Of a stretch of 64,000 nucleotides of DNA, positions 56,422 through 63,629 are shown piece after piece. The stretch's first letter is position 1. Each line of letters starts with the position of its first letter. The stretch comes from a virus. Below the pieces are notes generated by a model. That model had not been told where the DNA came from, searched no databases, and saw only the letters and a list, made by a program, of their open reading frames with translations. Made by a program: the position numbers and the translations under genes. The stretch is from positions 1 to 64,000 of IMG/VR virus record IMGVR_UViG_3300021404_000006. One strand, 5' to 3'.

Positions 56422-56531
56422 GAACAGATCGAGTCATAGGACAGGCGCGTGGCCTCGGCCAGCTGAACGCGGTCCATTCCTCGCATGTGCCGCCAGTATC
56501 TGAGCTTTTCCGGGTAGATGCGAACTCCCAT
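56292..56531 (-). CDS. Cro/CI-type helix-turn-helix protein
   Basis: 79 residues. MDRVQLAEATRLSYDSICSYEQG (about 19-41) is the XRE HTH, and FRRLYTALGIGPEDLLLEPG the usual following helix. The C-terminus KVRKPKDTE differs from the displaced remnant KVRKPRKED, so the last residues were rewritten at the insertion. ATG 56531 has TACAGT 5 nt upstream on the minus strand. A regulator, possibly of the divergent release-factor gene. Confidence 0.8.
   Translation of the reverse strand: MGVRIYPEKLRYWRHMRGMDRVQLAEATRLSYDSICSYEQGRVSPGQSSFRRLYTALGIGPEDLLLEPGEKVRKPKDTE
56307..56340. repeat. 34-bp direct repeat flanking the HNH gene, copy B
   Basis: Partner of 55827-55860; this copy supplies the working 3' end of the HTH gene. 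Confidence 0.85.
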
Positions 56532-56548
56532 GCTGTACTGTACCTCGC
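56532..56548. promoter_or_regulatory. 17-bp divergent leaderless promoter pair
   Basis: Plus strand: TACTGT (56536-56541), 7 nt to the ATG at 56549. Minus strand: TACAGT (complement of 56537-56542), 5 nt to the ATG at 56531. The two -10 boxes share five bases of a near-palindrome. Confidence 0.6.
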
Positions 56549-56899
56549 ATGAGCAGGAAGAAGCTGTTCTCCGTGACACTGGACGACTGTGAAATCCAGA
56601 CGTTCACCGCAGGAGGACCCGGCGGCCAGCACCAGAACACCAGCAACACCGCTGTCCGCATCGTCCACCGGGCAAGCGGAGCGGTAGGCACCTCGCGCAC
56701 AGAGCGGTCGCAGCTCCAGAACAAGAAGGCCGCGTTCCGGCGCATGACCGAGCACCCCAGGTTCAAGGTATGGCTGAACCGGGAGATCTTCCGCCTGGAC
56801 GGCAAGCCGTCTCCGGAAGAGCAGGCTGAGAAAGACATGGCTCCTGAAAACTTGCGGGTAGAAGTGAAATGCAAAGGCAAGTGGGCGGCAGCGGAATAG
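56549..56899 (+). CDS. GGQ-containing release-factor-like protein
   Basis: 116 residues. FTAGGPGGQHQNTSNTAVRI (GGQ at 25-27) is the peptidyl-tRNA-hydrolysing domain of class I release factors, followed by HRASGAVGTSRTERSQLQNK and a charged C-terminus. No codon-recognition domain is present, so it resembles ArfB/PrfH-type rescue factors that free stalled ribosomes. It complements the tmRNA-like element and the tRNA array. Leaderless start. Confidence 0.88.
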   Translation: MSRKKLFSVTLDDCEIQTFTAGGPGGQHQNTSNTAVRIVHRASGAVGTSRTERSQLQNKKAAFRRMTEHPRFKVWLNREIFRLDGKPSPEEQAEKDMAPENLRVEVKCKGKWAAAE

Positions 56900-56914
56900 A
56901 GGTAGACTTTCGCT

Positions 56915-57091
56915 ATGGCCGTTTACTTCAGGGTGCATCCCGATAAGAACAACCGAGACATATTCGATTCCGATGGCAAGCTTTACGACGCTGATTTCAA
57001 CGAAGTAGAGCCCGAGGTGCTGCACAGCAACGACGTGCTGGTCACCGCCTCGCCGGAAGAGTTCGAGTCGATTCTCAGCAGCAGGCGGTAA
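56915..57091 (+). CDS. 58-residue protein with leaderless start
   Basis: TAGACT (56903-56908) with 6 nt to the ATG. The product MAVYFRVHPDKNNRDIFDSD then GKLYDADFNEVEPEVLHSND is acidic and not recognised. Clean frame ending TAA at 57089. Confidence 0.65.
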   Translation: MAVYFRVHPDKNNRDIFDSDGKLYDADFNEVEPEVLHSNDVLVTASPEEFESILSSRR

Positions 57092-57131
57092 CAGCGGAAT
57101 AATATAGCAACGACAGGGAGTTACACCTCTC

Positions 57132-57314
57132 ATGACAGCAGCAGCGAAGCGAGCGCGCAAGAAGGCAAACAAGCTGAAGGGCTGGCCGGAGCAGGAACCG
57201 GCAGCGGAGGAAATAACCCCGCAGGTTAACGAGCCTGCGACTACGGAATCCGAGCACGCGGCGGCAGTGACCGCCCTGGCGGCAGCCAGGAAAATGAAGA
57301 AGACAGGTGAATGA
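57132..57314 (+). CDS. 60-residue basic protein
   Basis: MTAAAKRARKKANKLKGWPE, an acidic middle and a basic end. A TAATAT box near 57101 and an SD (agggag) give it a normal leader. ATGA overlap with the SsgA-like gene. Confidence 0.65.
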   Translation: MTAAAKRARKKANKLKGWPEQEPAAEEITPQVNEPATTESEHAAAVTALAAARKMKKTGE

Positions 57315-57760
57315 TGACGGTATTTCACGTGTCGCACCCGGTTGAGTGGACGGTAACCGGAGCCGGCAACAAGCTTCCCTCCGTACTGAAATGGAGTTCT
57401 GAGGACCCCCTCGCTGTCATGATCAGCTTCGGGGATGCAACCGGCGAAGTCAAGTGGACATTCGCCCGTGACCTGCTCGCAGACGTTATATCAGGCAAGT
57501 GCGATGCCGCAGGCGACGGCGACGTTCACGTGTCAAGGTCGGTTAACCACGGGCTGAGCGGACCTGGCAAGGCCCAGCTGATACTTGTCCTGTCAGTGAA
57601 TCACAAAGCGATGCTGCGCGCTGACCTGGAGCAGGTCAAGTTCTTCCTGGACAGCACCTTCATCTACTCTCCGTGGGGTGCGGAGATAGTAGACATCGAC
57701 ACTACCATCGTCAGGCTGCTGGACGGCGGATGGGAAAACGGGCGGGAAACCAGTGTCTGA
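57311..57760 (+). CDS. SsgA-like sporulation and cell-division regulator
   Basis: 149 residues. LKWSSEDPLAVMISFGDATG then VKWTFARDLLADVISG, GDGDVHVSR, LILVLSV and a final VKFFLDSTFIYSPWGAEIVD match the SsgA family (SALPs), which in streptomycetes recruit or localise division and cell-wall proteins during sporulation. A phage copy could alter septation or growth of the host mycelium. Start ATG 57311 or 57314; coupled to ThyX by an 8-nt overlap. Confidence 0.85.
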   Translation: MMTVFHVSHPVEWTVTGAGNKLPSVLKWSSEDPLAVMISFGDATGEVKWTFARDLLADVISGKCDAAGDGDVHVSRSVNHGLSGPGKAQLILVLSVNHKAMLRADLEQVKFFLDSTFIYSPWGAEIVDIDTTIVRLLDGGWENGRETSV

Positions 57761-58463
57761 TCCTGTATTCAGGTCTGACATGGTGGTAGAGCTAGTTGAC
57801 CACATGGGCGACGACCGGCGTGTCGTCCAAGCAGCCCGCGTCTCTACCGGCAGCGACCTCCAGATCCCCGAAGTAGCCTTCGAAACCGTGGCCGGCCTGA
57901 TCAGGTACCTGATAAAGCACAGGCACGGCACGCCATTCGAGCACAACGCCTTCACCTTCCGCGTAGAGGCTCCGATCTTCGTCGCCCGCGAGTTCATGCG
58001 TCACCGCATCGCCAGCTACAACGAGGAATCCGGCCGCTACACGCAGCTCGATCCTGTCTTCTGGCATCCAGCTCCGTCTCGCCCGCTAGTGCAGGAAGGC
58101 AAGCCCGGCCACTACATCATGAAGCCTGGCACGATGAAGCAGTACAGAATCACGATCGCTTCTATCAAGAACGCCTGCAACGTCTGCTATACCGCCTACG
58201 AAGTAATGCTGGAAGCGGGCATTGCCCGCGAAGTGGCGCGTACCGTCCTGCCAGTCGGCATCTACACCTCGTTCTACGTGACAGAGAACGCACGGGCACT
58301 GATGAATTTTCTCTCTCTGCGCATCGATGACCCGGACAATGCGTACGAAACAAAGCCGCAGTACGAAATCCAGCAGGTAGCCCTCGATATCCAGGATCAT
58401 TTCAGCAGGCGCATGCCGGTGACGTACAAAGCATTCGATGAGAACGGACGGGTTGCCCCGTGA
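57753..58463 (+). CDS. thyX: flavin-dependent thymidylate synthase
   Basis: 236 residues. The ThyX motif RHRIASYNEESGRY is at 83-96, and GTPFEHNAFTFRVEAPIFVARE before it and ARTVLPVGIYTSFYVTENAR later are typical. It makes dTMP from dUMP using FAD and folate. With the phage dCMP deaminase it gives an independent thymidylate route. GTG start. Confidence 0.95.
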   Translation: MSDPVFRSDMVVELVDHMGDDRRVVQAARVSTGSDLQIPEVAFETVAGLIRYLIKHRHGTPFEHNAFTFRVEAPIFVAREFMRHRIASYNEESGRYTQLDPVFWHPAPSRPLVQEGKPGHYIMKPGTMKQYRITIASIKNACNVCYTAYEVMLEAGIAREVARTVLPVGIYTSFYVTENARALMNFLSLRIDDPDNAYETKPQYEIQQVALDIQDHFSRRMPVTYKAFDENGRVAP

Positions 58464-58717
58464 GCCTATACCTGGAAGTAGCCGCCGGGGAAATACATCT
58501 AGAAGGCTCTGAGAACGAAGAAGAAATAGCAGAACTGGTAATTGCCCTTATCTGCGGCCACGGCAACGACTGGGTACGCCTGCGTACTTCTCGCCACGAG
58601 AACTGGTCTACTGAGTGGACCGTACTGGAGCGCAGTTCCAGCGATGTACCGACACAGATAGGCTGCCGGGAATTCGACGGGGAAATGGAAGTAATTTCCC
58701 CCGAAGTGGTGATCTGA
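58460..58717 (+). CDS. hypothetical 85-residue protein
   Basis: Beta-rich N-terminus (LYLEVAAGEIHLEGSENEEE) and a WVRLRTSRHENWSTEWTVLE segment. GTG start overlapping ThyX by 4 nt. Not recognised. Confidence 0.65.
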   Translation: MSLYLEVAAGEIHLEGSENEEEIAELVIALICGHGNDWVRLRTSRHENWSTEWTVLERSSSDVPTQIGCREFDGEMEVISPEVVI

Positions 58718-58977
58718 TGGCCGGCAGCTGGGGTCACATGACCAACGACGACGGTACGCCTTACGGCACGCCTTACGAGGACTTCGGTGCCGGGTCGATG
58801 CTGGAGAACAACGACGACTACTTCGAGGCACTGGCCCAGTGCTATGGCATGGTATGGATGCTGGCGCACTGGCTACTGCCCGCAAAAGCTACCCGGGAAG
58901 ACGCCCTTGCCCTTATCGCCCAGGCTCAGGAAGAATACGAGACCGGGATAAGCCTGGGAAAGAAGACTGACTGGTGA
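58717..58977 (+). CDS. hypothetical 86-residue protein
   Basis: MAGSWGHMTNDDGTPYGTPY then a Trp-rich helix (FEALAQCYGMVWMLAHWLL) and DALALIAQAQEEYETGISLG. The ATG overlaps the previous stop (TGATG). Helical, not recognised. Confidence 0.65.
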   Translation: MAGSWGHMTNDDGTPYGTPYEDFGAGSMLENNDDYFEALAQCYGMVWMLAHWLLPAKATREDALALIAQAQEEYETGISLGKKTDW

Positions 58978-59135
58978 ATCACATCTGGAAATGCGAACTG
59001 TGCGGCGATTCTCACACAGCAGACAAGATCCTGAATCACCTGCGCCTTATGCACCCGGACAAAGACGCGGCTCCTGAATTCTGGCCTGACGGTGATCCCG
59101 TGATACTGGAAGACGCGGACGAGTTCTTCCTCTGA
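58974..59135 (+). CDS. 53-residue C2H2-type zinc finger protein
   Basis: GTG at 58974 overlaps the previous stop (GTGA). WKCELCGDSHTADKILNHLR then LMHP has the C-x2-C...H-x4-H spacing of a C2H2 finger, followed by an acidic tail. Likely nucleic-acid or protein binding. Confidence 0.75.
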   Translation: MNHIWKCELCGDSHTADKILNHLRLMHPDKDAAPEFWPDGDPVILEDADEFFL

Positions 59136-59154
59136 GCTGGTAAACTAGGTTAGT

Positions 59155-59475
59155 ATGTCCCGTACTCATCATGCTACCTGCGCATTCCGTCTTAGCTGCG
59201 GGTGCATCGCAGAGTACAATTCTTTCCCTGAGGCCCGGCAGCCTACCGTACTGTGCGGAAACTGCGGGAGGTCAGCCACGATCGACTTCCGCTACCCGGA
59301 CGACAGCGAATCCTGCCACGTTACCTGCCGGGCTGACAGGCCGGGGGGAGGAAGCGTCAGGGTGCGCTGCGGCAAGAGCAAAAGTCATAAAGGCAGCAAG
59401 CACTACGATCCCTCTGTTAGGCTGTCGTTTATCCTGCCAGCTAAGCTGAAGTCGGGAAGGACCGGGAACACGTGA
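59155..59475 (+). CDS. 106-residue zinc-ribbon protein
   Basis: Cys pairs at CAFRLSCGC, LCGNCG, CHVTC and RCGKSKSHKG suggest two zinc sites. TAAACT at 59141-59146 lies 8 nt before the ATG. Role unknown. Confidence 0.65.
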   Translation: MSRTHHATCAFRLSCGCIAEYNSFPEARQPTVLCGNCGRSATIDFRYPDDSESCHVTCRADRPGGGSVRVRCGKSKSHKGSKHYDPSVRLSFILPAKLKSGRTGNT

Positions 59476-59642
59476 ACGAAGACCGGGACGGCGAGATCGC
59501 GATATGGGCGCTGGGCAGGTGGGAGTTTTTCGTACGTGACGGCAAGGGCTGCCCTGTCTGCGGGGCTATCGGAGAAGGACGCCACGGAACCTCGTGCCCC
59601 CACTGGAAGAAGCAGTTCAGGAAGAACGGCAAGGAACTATGA
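59472..59642 (+). CDS. 56-residue zinc-ribbon protein
   Basis: GTG overlapping the previous stop (GTGA). CPVCGAIGEGRHGTSCPHW carries a C-x2-C...H...C site. WALGRWEFFVRDGKG precedes it. Ends as ATGA with the next gene. Confidence 0.7.
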   Translation: MNEDRDGEIAIWALGRWEFFVRDGKGCPVCGAIGEGRHGTSCPHWKKQFRKNGKEL

Positions 59643-59842
59643 AACTCGGGCCTACTGACTACAACCGCGCTTCCCGTGACCTCGCAGTACGGACGTGGCT
59701 AACGGGCTGTTCGAAGAGAATCCGCTGGTGGACTAGCCAGACATGGAAAATGATTTACCTGCGGGACGCCTACGATCACGGCTACATTCACGGGTACACC
59801 GACAGGGGAGAAGATGATGCCCAGGGTCCTGATCGCATGTGA
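59639..59842 (+). CDS. hypothetical 67-residue protein
   Basis: ATG at 59639 overlaps the previous stop. RWWTSQTWKMIYLRDAYDHG is Trp/Tyr-rich. Overlaps the methyltransferase gene by 29 nt. Not recognised. Confidence 0.6.
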   Translation: MKLGPTDYNRASRDLAVRTWLTGCSKRIRWWTSQTWKMIYLRDAYDHGYIHGYTDRGEDDAQGPDRM

Positions 59843-60551
59843 GATGTCTGGCCGGGTACGCACGCAGTTCGCGCTTCGAGGATGGGACGCCTGGTCGGCT
59901 GACCTGTTGCCTGACGAGTCCGAGATGTGGACAGGCGTACCGCAGGGCAGGTTCAACCGCCATTACCAGGGCGACGTACTCACCATCATCAGGGACGACT
60001 GGGATCTGATCATCGCCCACCCGCCATGCGATCACCTTGGCCAGGTAGGCGCGCGGTACTGGAAAGAGAAACAGGCGGACGGACGCCAGCAGACAGCCGC
60101 CAAGTTCTTCAAGAAGATGATCGAACTCCCCTGCCCTAAAACCTACGTAGTAGTAGAGAATCCGCGTGGCATTATGTCCCAGTGGCGTGAGCCTGACCAG
60201 AAAGTCCAGCCCTGGTGGTTCGGTGACCCGCTGAAAAAAGAGACGTGCCTGTGGTACCGGGGTGCGTGGGGTCCTTCCCGGCCGATGCTGCGTGACTACG
60301 TATACGATGAGCTGCCCCACCTGGTGGCCACTCACACCCTGGCTGACTACCCGGACGGGGTGGGGCGCACGTGCACGGGCGGAGGGAGCTGGCGGACGGA
60401 CACGAAGAACGGCCTGACCGGCATGAACAAGAACTGGGAAGACAGCCAGGGACGGGCGCGGAGGCGTATACTGAGGTCCATCACACCAGAGGGATTCGCC
60501 CGAGCGGCAGCAGAACAGTGGGGTAGCTATGTTGAGGCCCGTCGCCCCTGA
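59814..60551 (+). CDS. DNA cytosine methyltransferase-like protein
   Basis: 245 residues. VLIACEMSGRVRTQFALRGW resembles motif I of C5-methyltransferases, WDLIIAHPPCDHLGQVGARY holds the catalytic PPC motif and TYVVVENPRGI the ENP motif. DQKVQPWWFGDPLKKETCLW matches a phage family annotated as DNA methyltransferase. It probably methylates cytosine in phage DNA for protection; no restriction enzyme is adjacent. Confidence 0.75.
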   Translation: MMPRVLIACEMSGRVRTQFALRGWDAWSADLLPDESEMWTGVPQGRFNRHYQGDVLTIIRDDWDLIIAHPPCDHLGQVGARYWKEKQADGRQQTAAKFFKKMIELPCPKTYVVVENPRGIMSQWREPDQKVQPWWFGDPLKKETCLWYRGAWGPSRPMLRDYVYDELPHLVATHTLADYPDGVGRTCTGGGSWRTDTKNGLTGMNKNWEDSQGRARRRILRSITPEGFARAAAEQWGSYVEARRP

Positions 60552-60783
60552 CCCTGACCTGATCGAGTGGCTGTGGTCTGCCGAGGGCAGGCTCTGGCAC
60601 CGTGAGGCCATCAGGAGGGTAGCCCATGCGCACGGGTGGTTCGCTGAAGTCAAAGAGGACCACGAGTGCTACGCGGACGACTGCGAGCCGTACCCCTTCA
60701 TTCCTCACGCTGACGGCATTATCGCATCCGATCTCAAAGCCTACGGAATCTCGGGTGTCCCGGTGGAATGGAAGCTGCACTAG
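60529..60783 (+). CDS. hypothetical 84-residue protein
   Basis: IEWLWSAEGRLWHREAIRRV then HECYADDCEPYPF. Overlaps the methyltransferase by 23 nt. Not recognised. Confidence 0.6.
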   Translation: MLRPVAPDPDLIEWLWSAEGRLWHREAIRRVAHAHGWFAEVKEDHECYADDCEPYPFIPHADGIIASDLKAYGISGVPVEWKLH

Positions 60784-60800
60784 GAGCGTTGCAAGAAAGT

Positions 60801-61280
60801 ATGACGATGAACTACTACCTCGCCTGGCTCCATTTCGACTCTCGTGGAAGGATGAGCACGCGCCTGCCTGACGGGCACCGTGTCCTCCACGTCCTGCACA
60901 ACTCAGGCAGCAACCGGCATCCCCCGGCGCTGTGGGTCCTCGTGGAGGCAGTCGTGGCCACTCCGTCCTACACACCGCCGGCGGGCTTCCCTTCCTCTGA
61001 GGAGGTACCTGTCGAGTACCGCACCCCTACCCAGCCCCCGTCCCAGTCAATGCCGATGTCAGCAGTACCGGCTCCCGTGCCCACGCGAGACTACCGGGGC
61101 GACACAGGAGAGTTCACTTACCGCGAGTCTGACTACCGTGAGCAGGACTACCGCGAGCACACGGACGCCGGCCAGAACGGGCGCACCCGGTACCCGGAAC
61201 TCTCCCCGGAAGCACGCGACGACGACTACCGCCAGAACTACGTCCCGGGGATTCCGATGTCCCCTGCTAGCAGGGGGTAA
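60801..61280 (+). CDS. hypothetical protein with low-complexity acidic-aromatic tail
   Basis: About 159 residues from ATG 60801 (SD gaaag; ATG 60807 is possible). A small N-terminal domain (NYYLAWLHFDSRGRMSTRLP) is followed by a Pro/Ser-rich linker and repeats of the type ESDYREQDYREH. Not recognised; the tail may be disordered. Confidence 0.6.
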   Translation: MTMNYYLAWLHFDSRGRMSTRLPDGHRVLHVLHNSGSNRHPPALWVLVEAVVATPSYTPPAGFPSSEEVPVEYRTPTQPPSQSMPMSAVPAPVPTRDYRGDTGEFTYRESDYREQDYREHTDAGQNGRTRYPELSPEARDDDYRQNYVPGIPMSPASRG

Positions 61281-61283
61281 ACC

Positions 61284-61580
61284 GTGTTCACCAAGGTCCA
61301 TCCGGTAACCAGCATCGATGACGCCCTGACTCAGCTAGACACCCGTGTTCCGCTGCTTCACTCAGAGCTGGTGCTGATCGTGCAGAGCCTGTACGACCTG
61401 GCATTCCGCGAGGGTGCCCGTCAGGGGCGGCAGGCCGGGGTCGAAGCCATGCAGAATGCCGGGCGCGAGCAGGAAGACCCCGGTCTGCTGGTGGACCCCG
61501 GCCTGTCGTACCGAGACCCCACCACAATTATCCGCGAGCGCCTGGCAGCCACCGAACGCGCAAGGAACGGCAAATCCTGA
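61284..61580 (+). CDS. hypothetical 98-residue protein
   Basis: GTG start 3 nt after the previous stop. Helical (LTQLDTRVPLLHSELVLIVQ, AFREGARQGRQAGVEAMQNA). Not recognised. Next gene begins 1 nt after its stop. Confidence 0.6.
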   Translation: MFTKVHPVTSIDDALTQLDTRVPLLHSELVLIVQSLYDLAFREGARQGRQAGVEAMQNAGREQEDPGLLVDPGLSYRDPTTIIRERLAATERARNGKS

Positions 61581-61581
61581 G

Positions 61582-62037
61582 GTGACCTACTACCTGGGTG
61601 TCGATCCCGGCCCGAGCACAGGCATTGCCCTGCTGAACCTGGAAGACGGCTGCTCGCCGGAGTGGACCGTCTTCCAGGTTAACGGGGCCGGCGCACCCTG
61701 GCTGCTGACTGAGCTTTGCCGGGCCTTCTGCCCCCGGGCGGTGTCCTACGAGGAATTCGTGGCGTCCAACCGGGCGGGAACCAAAGGGAAAGCAGCCCAG
61801 GAGACACGAAGAATCGCTGACCAGGTTGAACCGATCGCCAGAGCGAACTGCCGCCGCAGTACTCCTGTTTACGTAGTTGCGCGCAGGGCTACCGATGTAT
61901 TTGGCTGGGCTACTGAGAAGCGGCTGGAGAAATCGGGGTTCCCGCTCGGGCCGAAGTTCAGGGACGCACGAGCCGCAGGCAAGCACGTGCTGTACCTTGC
62001 AGTGCGAGACGGAAAGGAGCGAGATCCGCTGGCGTGA
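61582..62037 (+). CDS. RuvC-like resolvase / RNase H-fold nuclease
   Basis: 151 residues from the GTG at 61582. YYLGVDPGPSTGIALLNLED is the first catalytic-Asp strand of RuvC-type nucleases; AVSYEEFVASNRAG gives the second acidic strand with Glu. It may resolve branched DNA before packaging. The C-terminus is basic. Confidence 0.78.
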   Translation: MTYYLGVDPGPSTGIALLNLEDGCSPEWTVFQVNGAGAPWLLTELCRAFCPRAVSYEEFVASNRAGTKGKAAQETRRIADQVEPIARANCRRSTPVYVVARRATDVFGWATEKRLEKSGFPLGPKFRDARAAGKHVLYLAVRDGKERDPLA

Positions 62038-62195
62038 ACAACGAAGTTAATACCTGCTGCCCCGTCTGCGGTACCTGGTTTTACCGTGCGCCTGGTTCAC
62101 GGCAAAAGTACGACAAGCCGCTATGCCGGAAAATAGGGTTGAACAAAGCTGCGCGAATCCGGCGAAAGAAGGCCAGTACACGCCGGCTCTCCTAA
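62034..62195 (+). CDS. 53-residue zinc-finger protein
   Basis: GTG overlaps the previous stop (GTGA). CCPVCGTWFYRAPGSRQKYD then PLC resembles a short zinc-binding domain of the HNH-associated or DksA-like kind, with a basic C-terminus (ARIRRKKASTRRLS). Probably binds nucleic acid. Confidence 0.7.
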   Translation: MNNEVNTCCPVCGTWFYRAPGSRQKYDKPLCRKIGLNKAARIRRKKASTRRLS

Positions 62196-62261
62196 TGACG
62201 ACAACGGTCCTGTCTCGTAGACTGAAGAAGATATCTATGTCTACAGCAAGGAGGCAGGCTG

Positions 62262-62897
62262 GTGGACCCGGCAACCATTTCGGCAGTCATCCTTGCAGTC
62301 GCTACGATTATAGGCTTGGTAGTCGCTTATATCCAGTGGCGCGAAAATCACAGCGACCGGATCAGCGGAAAGCTCAGTCATACGGTAAAGACTATTATCC
62401 AGCAGGAAAGCGAGCCTATTAAAGCCGCTGTCAGCGATCATTCGGTCAGGCTTACCCAGACGGGCGACAGGCTGAACAGGATCGAAGAACTGCTGAAGGA
62501 TATTGCCCAGGATCAGCGCCAGTCTAATGACACTGTTACCAAGATGGGCGTAAAAGTAGACATGTACTGGGCTAGCCTGGAGGCACTGGCTATGAACTCA
62601 GCGAAGGGGCTGCACCAGCCTGATCCCCGCCGTCAGCGCATTGACGACCTGCTAGAAGCGTTCATGGAAGGCGTGCTTACCGACAGCGAGCGCATTGAAC
62701 TGAAGAAAATCCTGGTGCAGATCCGCAATTACGAGCCAGAAGGCCCAGACCTTGAATTTCCCGTGTACCCTGGCGAGCATACCCTTGCTGCTATCCTCCT
62801 TAGTACAATAGATATGGTAGATCCTGCTAGGATAGCATTGCTCGGACACGCTGCGCACAGGTCGGTTGCGCACAAGCTAAAAAGGGAGGGTAAGTAA
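62262..62897 (+). CDS. membrane-anchored coiled-coil protein
   Basis: 211 residues: one N-terminal transmembrane helix (ISAVILAVATIIGLVVAYIQW), a coiled-coil stretch (SEPIKAAVSDHSVRLTQTGD on to RIEELLKDIAQDQRQ) and a helical C-terminus. GTG start with SD aaggagg. The topology recalls phage holin-like or lysis-accessory proteins, but no lysin is adjacent. Confidence 0.65.
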   Translation: MDPATISAVILAVATIIGLVVAYIQWRENHSDRISGKLSHTVKTIIQQESEPIKAAVSDHSVRLTQTGDRLNRIEELLKDIAQDQRQSNDTVTKMGVKVDMYWASLEALAMNSAKGLHQPDPRRQRIDDLLEAFMEGVLTDSERIELKKILVQIRNYEPEGPDLEFPVYPGEHTLAAILLSTIDMVDPARIALLGHAAHRSVAHKLKREGK

Positions 62898-63259
62898 TGA
62901 GTAATCCAGAAGCGAATTTCATGCTTGCCGCTGAAAAGGCAATAGCCGATCTTCAGGATGAAGTTAAGAAAGGCCGTACTGCGGCGCGCAGGAAAACAGC
63001 ATGGAATATAATTCTCAGCATCGTTGCCGCAGCTACCATCCTGCTCGGCCTTCAGCTCCACCAGCAGGCAGTTTCCTCGTGTCAGGCTGGCAATGACCGG
63101 GCAACGGGCACGATTGTGACGATAGACAGGCTGACATTTCTTCTCGAAGGCCCGCATCCTAGTGCGAAGGTACAGAAAGCAGCCGCTGAGTACGAAGCTT
63201 ACGTAGCCCAGCACAATGCCCCCCGAAACTGCACGCAGGCCTATCACATCATCCCGTAA
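62897..63259 (+). CDS. membrane protein with extracytoplasmic Cys pair
   Basis: 120 residues: charged helical start, one transmembrane segment (WNIILSIVAAATILLGLQLH, about 36-55), then a domain with two cysteines. Overlaps the previous stop (TAATG). Unknown function; may act with the 62262 protein. Confidence 0.65.
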   Translation: MSNPEANFMLAAEKAIADLQDEVKKGRTAARRKTAWNIILSIVAAATILLGLQLHQQAVSSCQAGNDRATGTIVTIDRLTFLLEGPHPSAKVQKAAAEYEAYVAQHNAPRNCTQAYHIIP

Positions 63260-63296
63260 ACCCGGCTGATAGAATTCCCAAGGGGAGGAGGTAAGC

Positions 63297-63629
63297 ATGG
63301 AGGAAAACAAGAACACTGACGGCACGGTGATGAGCAAGCTAAAGCCGATCGTGACCATGCTTACCGAAGCCCTGATCAAGGACTTCGCTCCTGCGTACCG
63401 TAAAGCAGAAGAAGCAGAACTGTGGATTCGCACGGCTGAGGACAACACAGAAGCCGTGGTTACCGCAGAACAGCTTCAGAAAGACGTGGAGACCTGGCTG
63501 CTGGGACTGGAAGCCGAAATGGAAAACGACTCTGACCGTCAGTACGCCAAGATGGTCACGAACATGATCCGCAAGAACCCCGGCTGGGTAAAGCTGCTAA
63601 CCAACCGGGTTAAGCGCAGGATCTCATGA
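63297..63629 (+). CDS. hypothetical 110-residue helical protein
   Basis: SD ggggaggagg upstream. Charged helices (LIKDFAPAYRKAEEAELWIR) and a basic end (RKNPGWVKLLTNRVKRRIS). ATGA overlap with the next gene. Not recognised. Confidence 0.65.
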   Translation: MEENKNTDGTVMSKLKPIVTMLTEALIKDFAPAYRKAEEAELWIRTAEDNTEAVVTAEQLQKDVETWLLGLEAEMENDSDRQYAKMVTNMIRKNPGWVKLLTNRVKRRIS

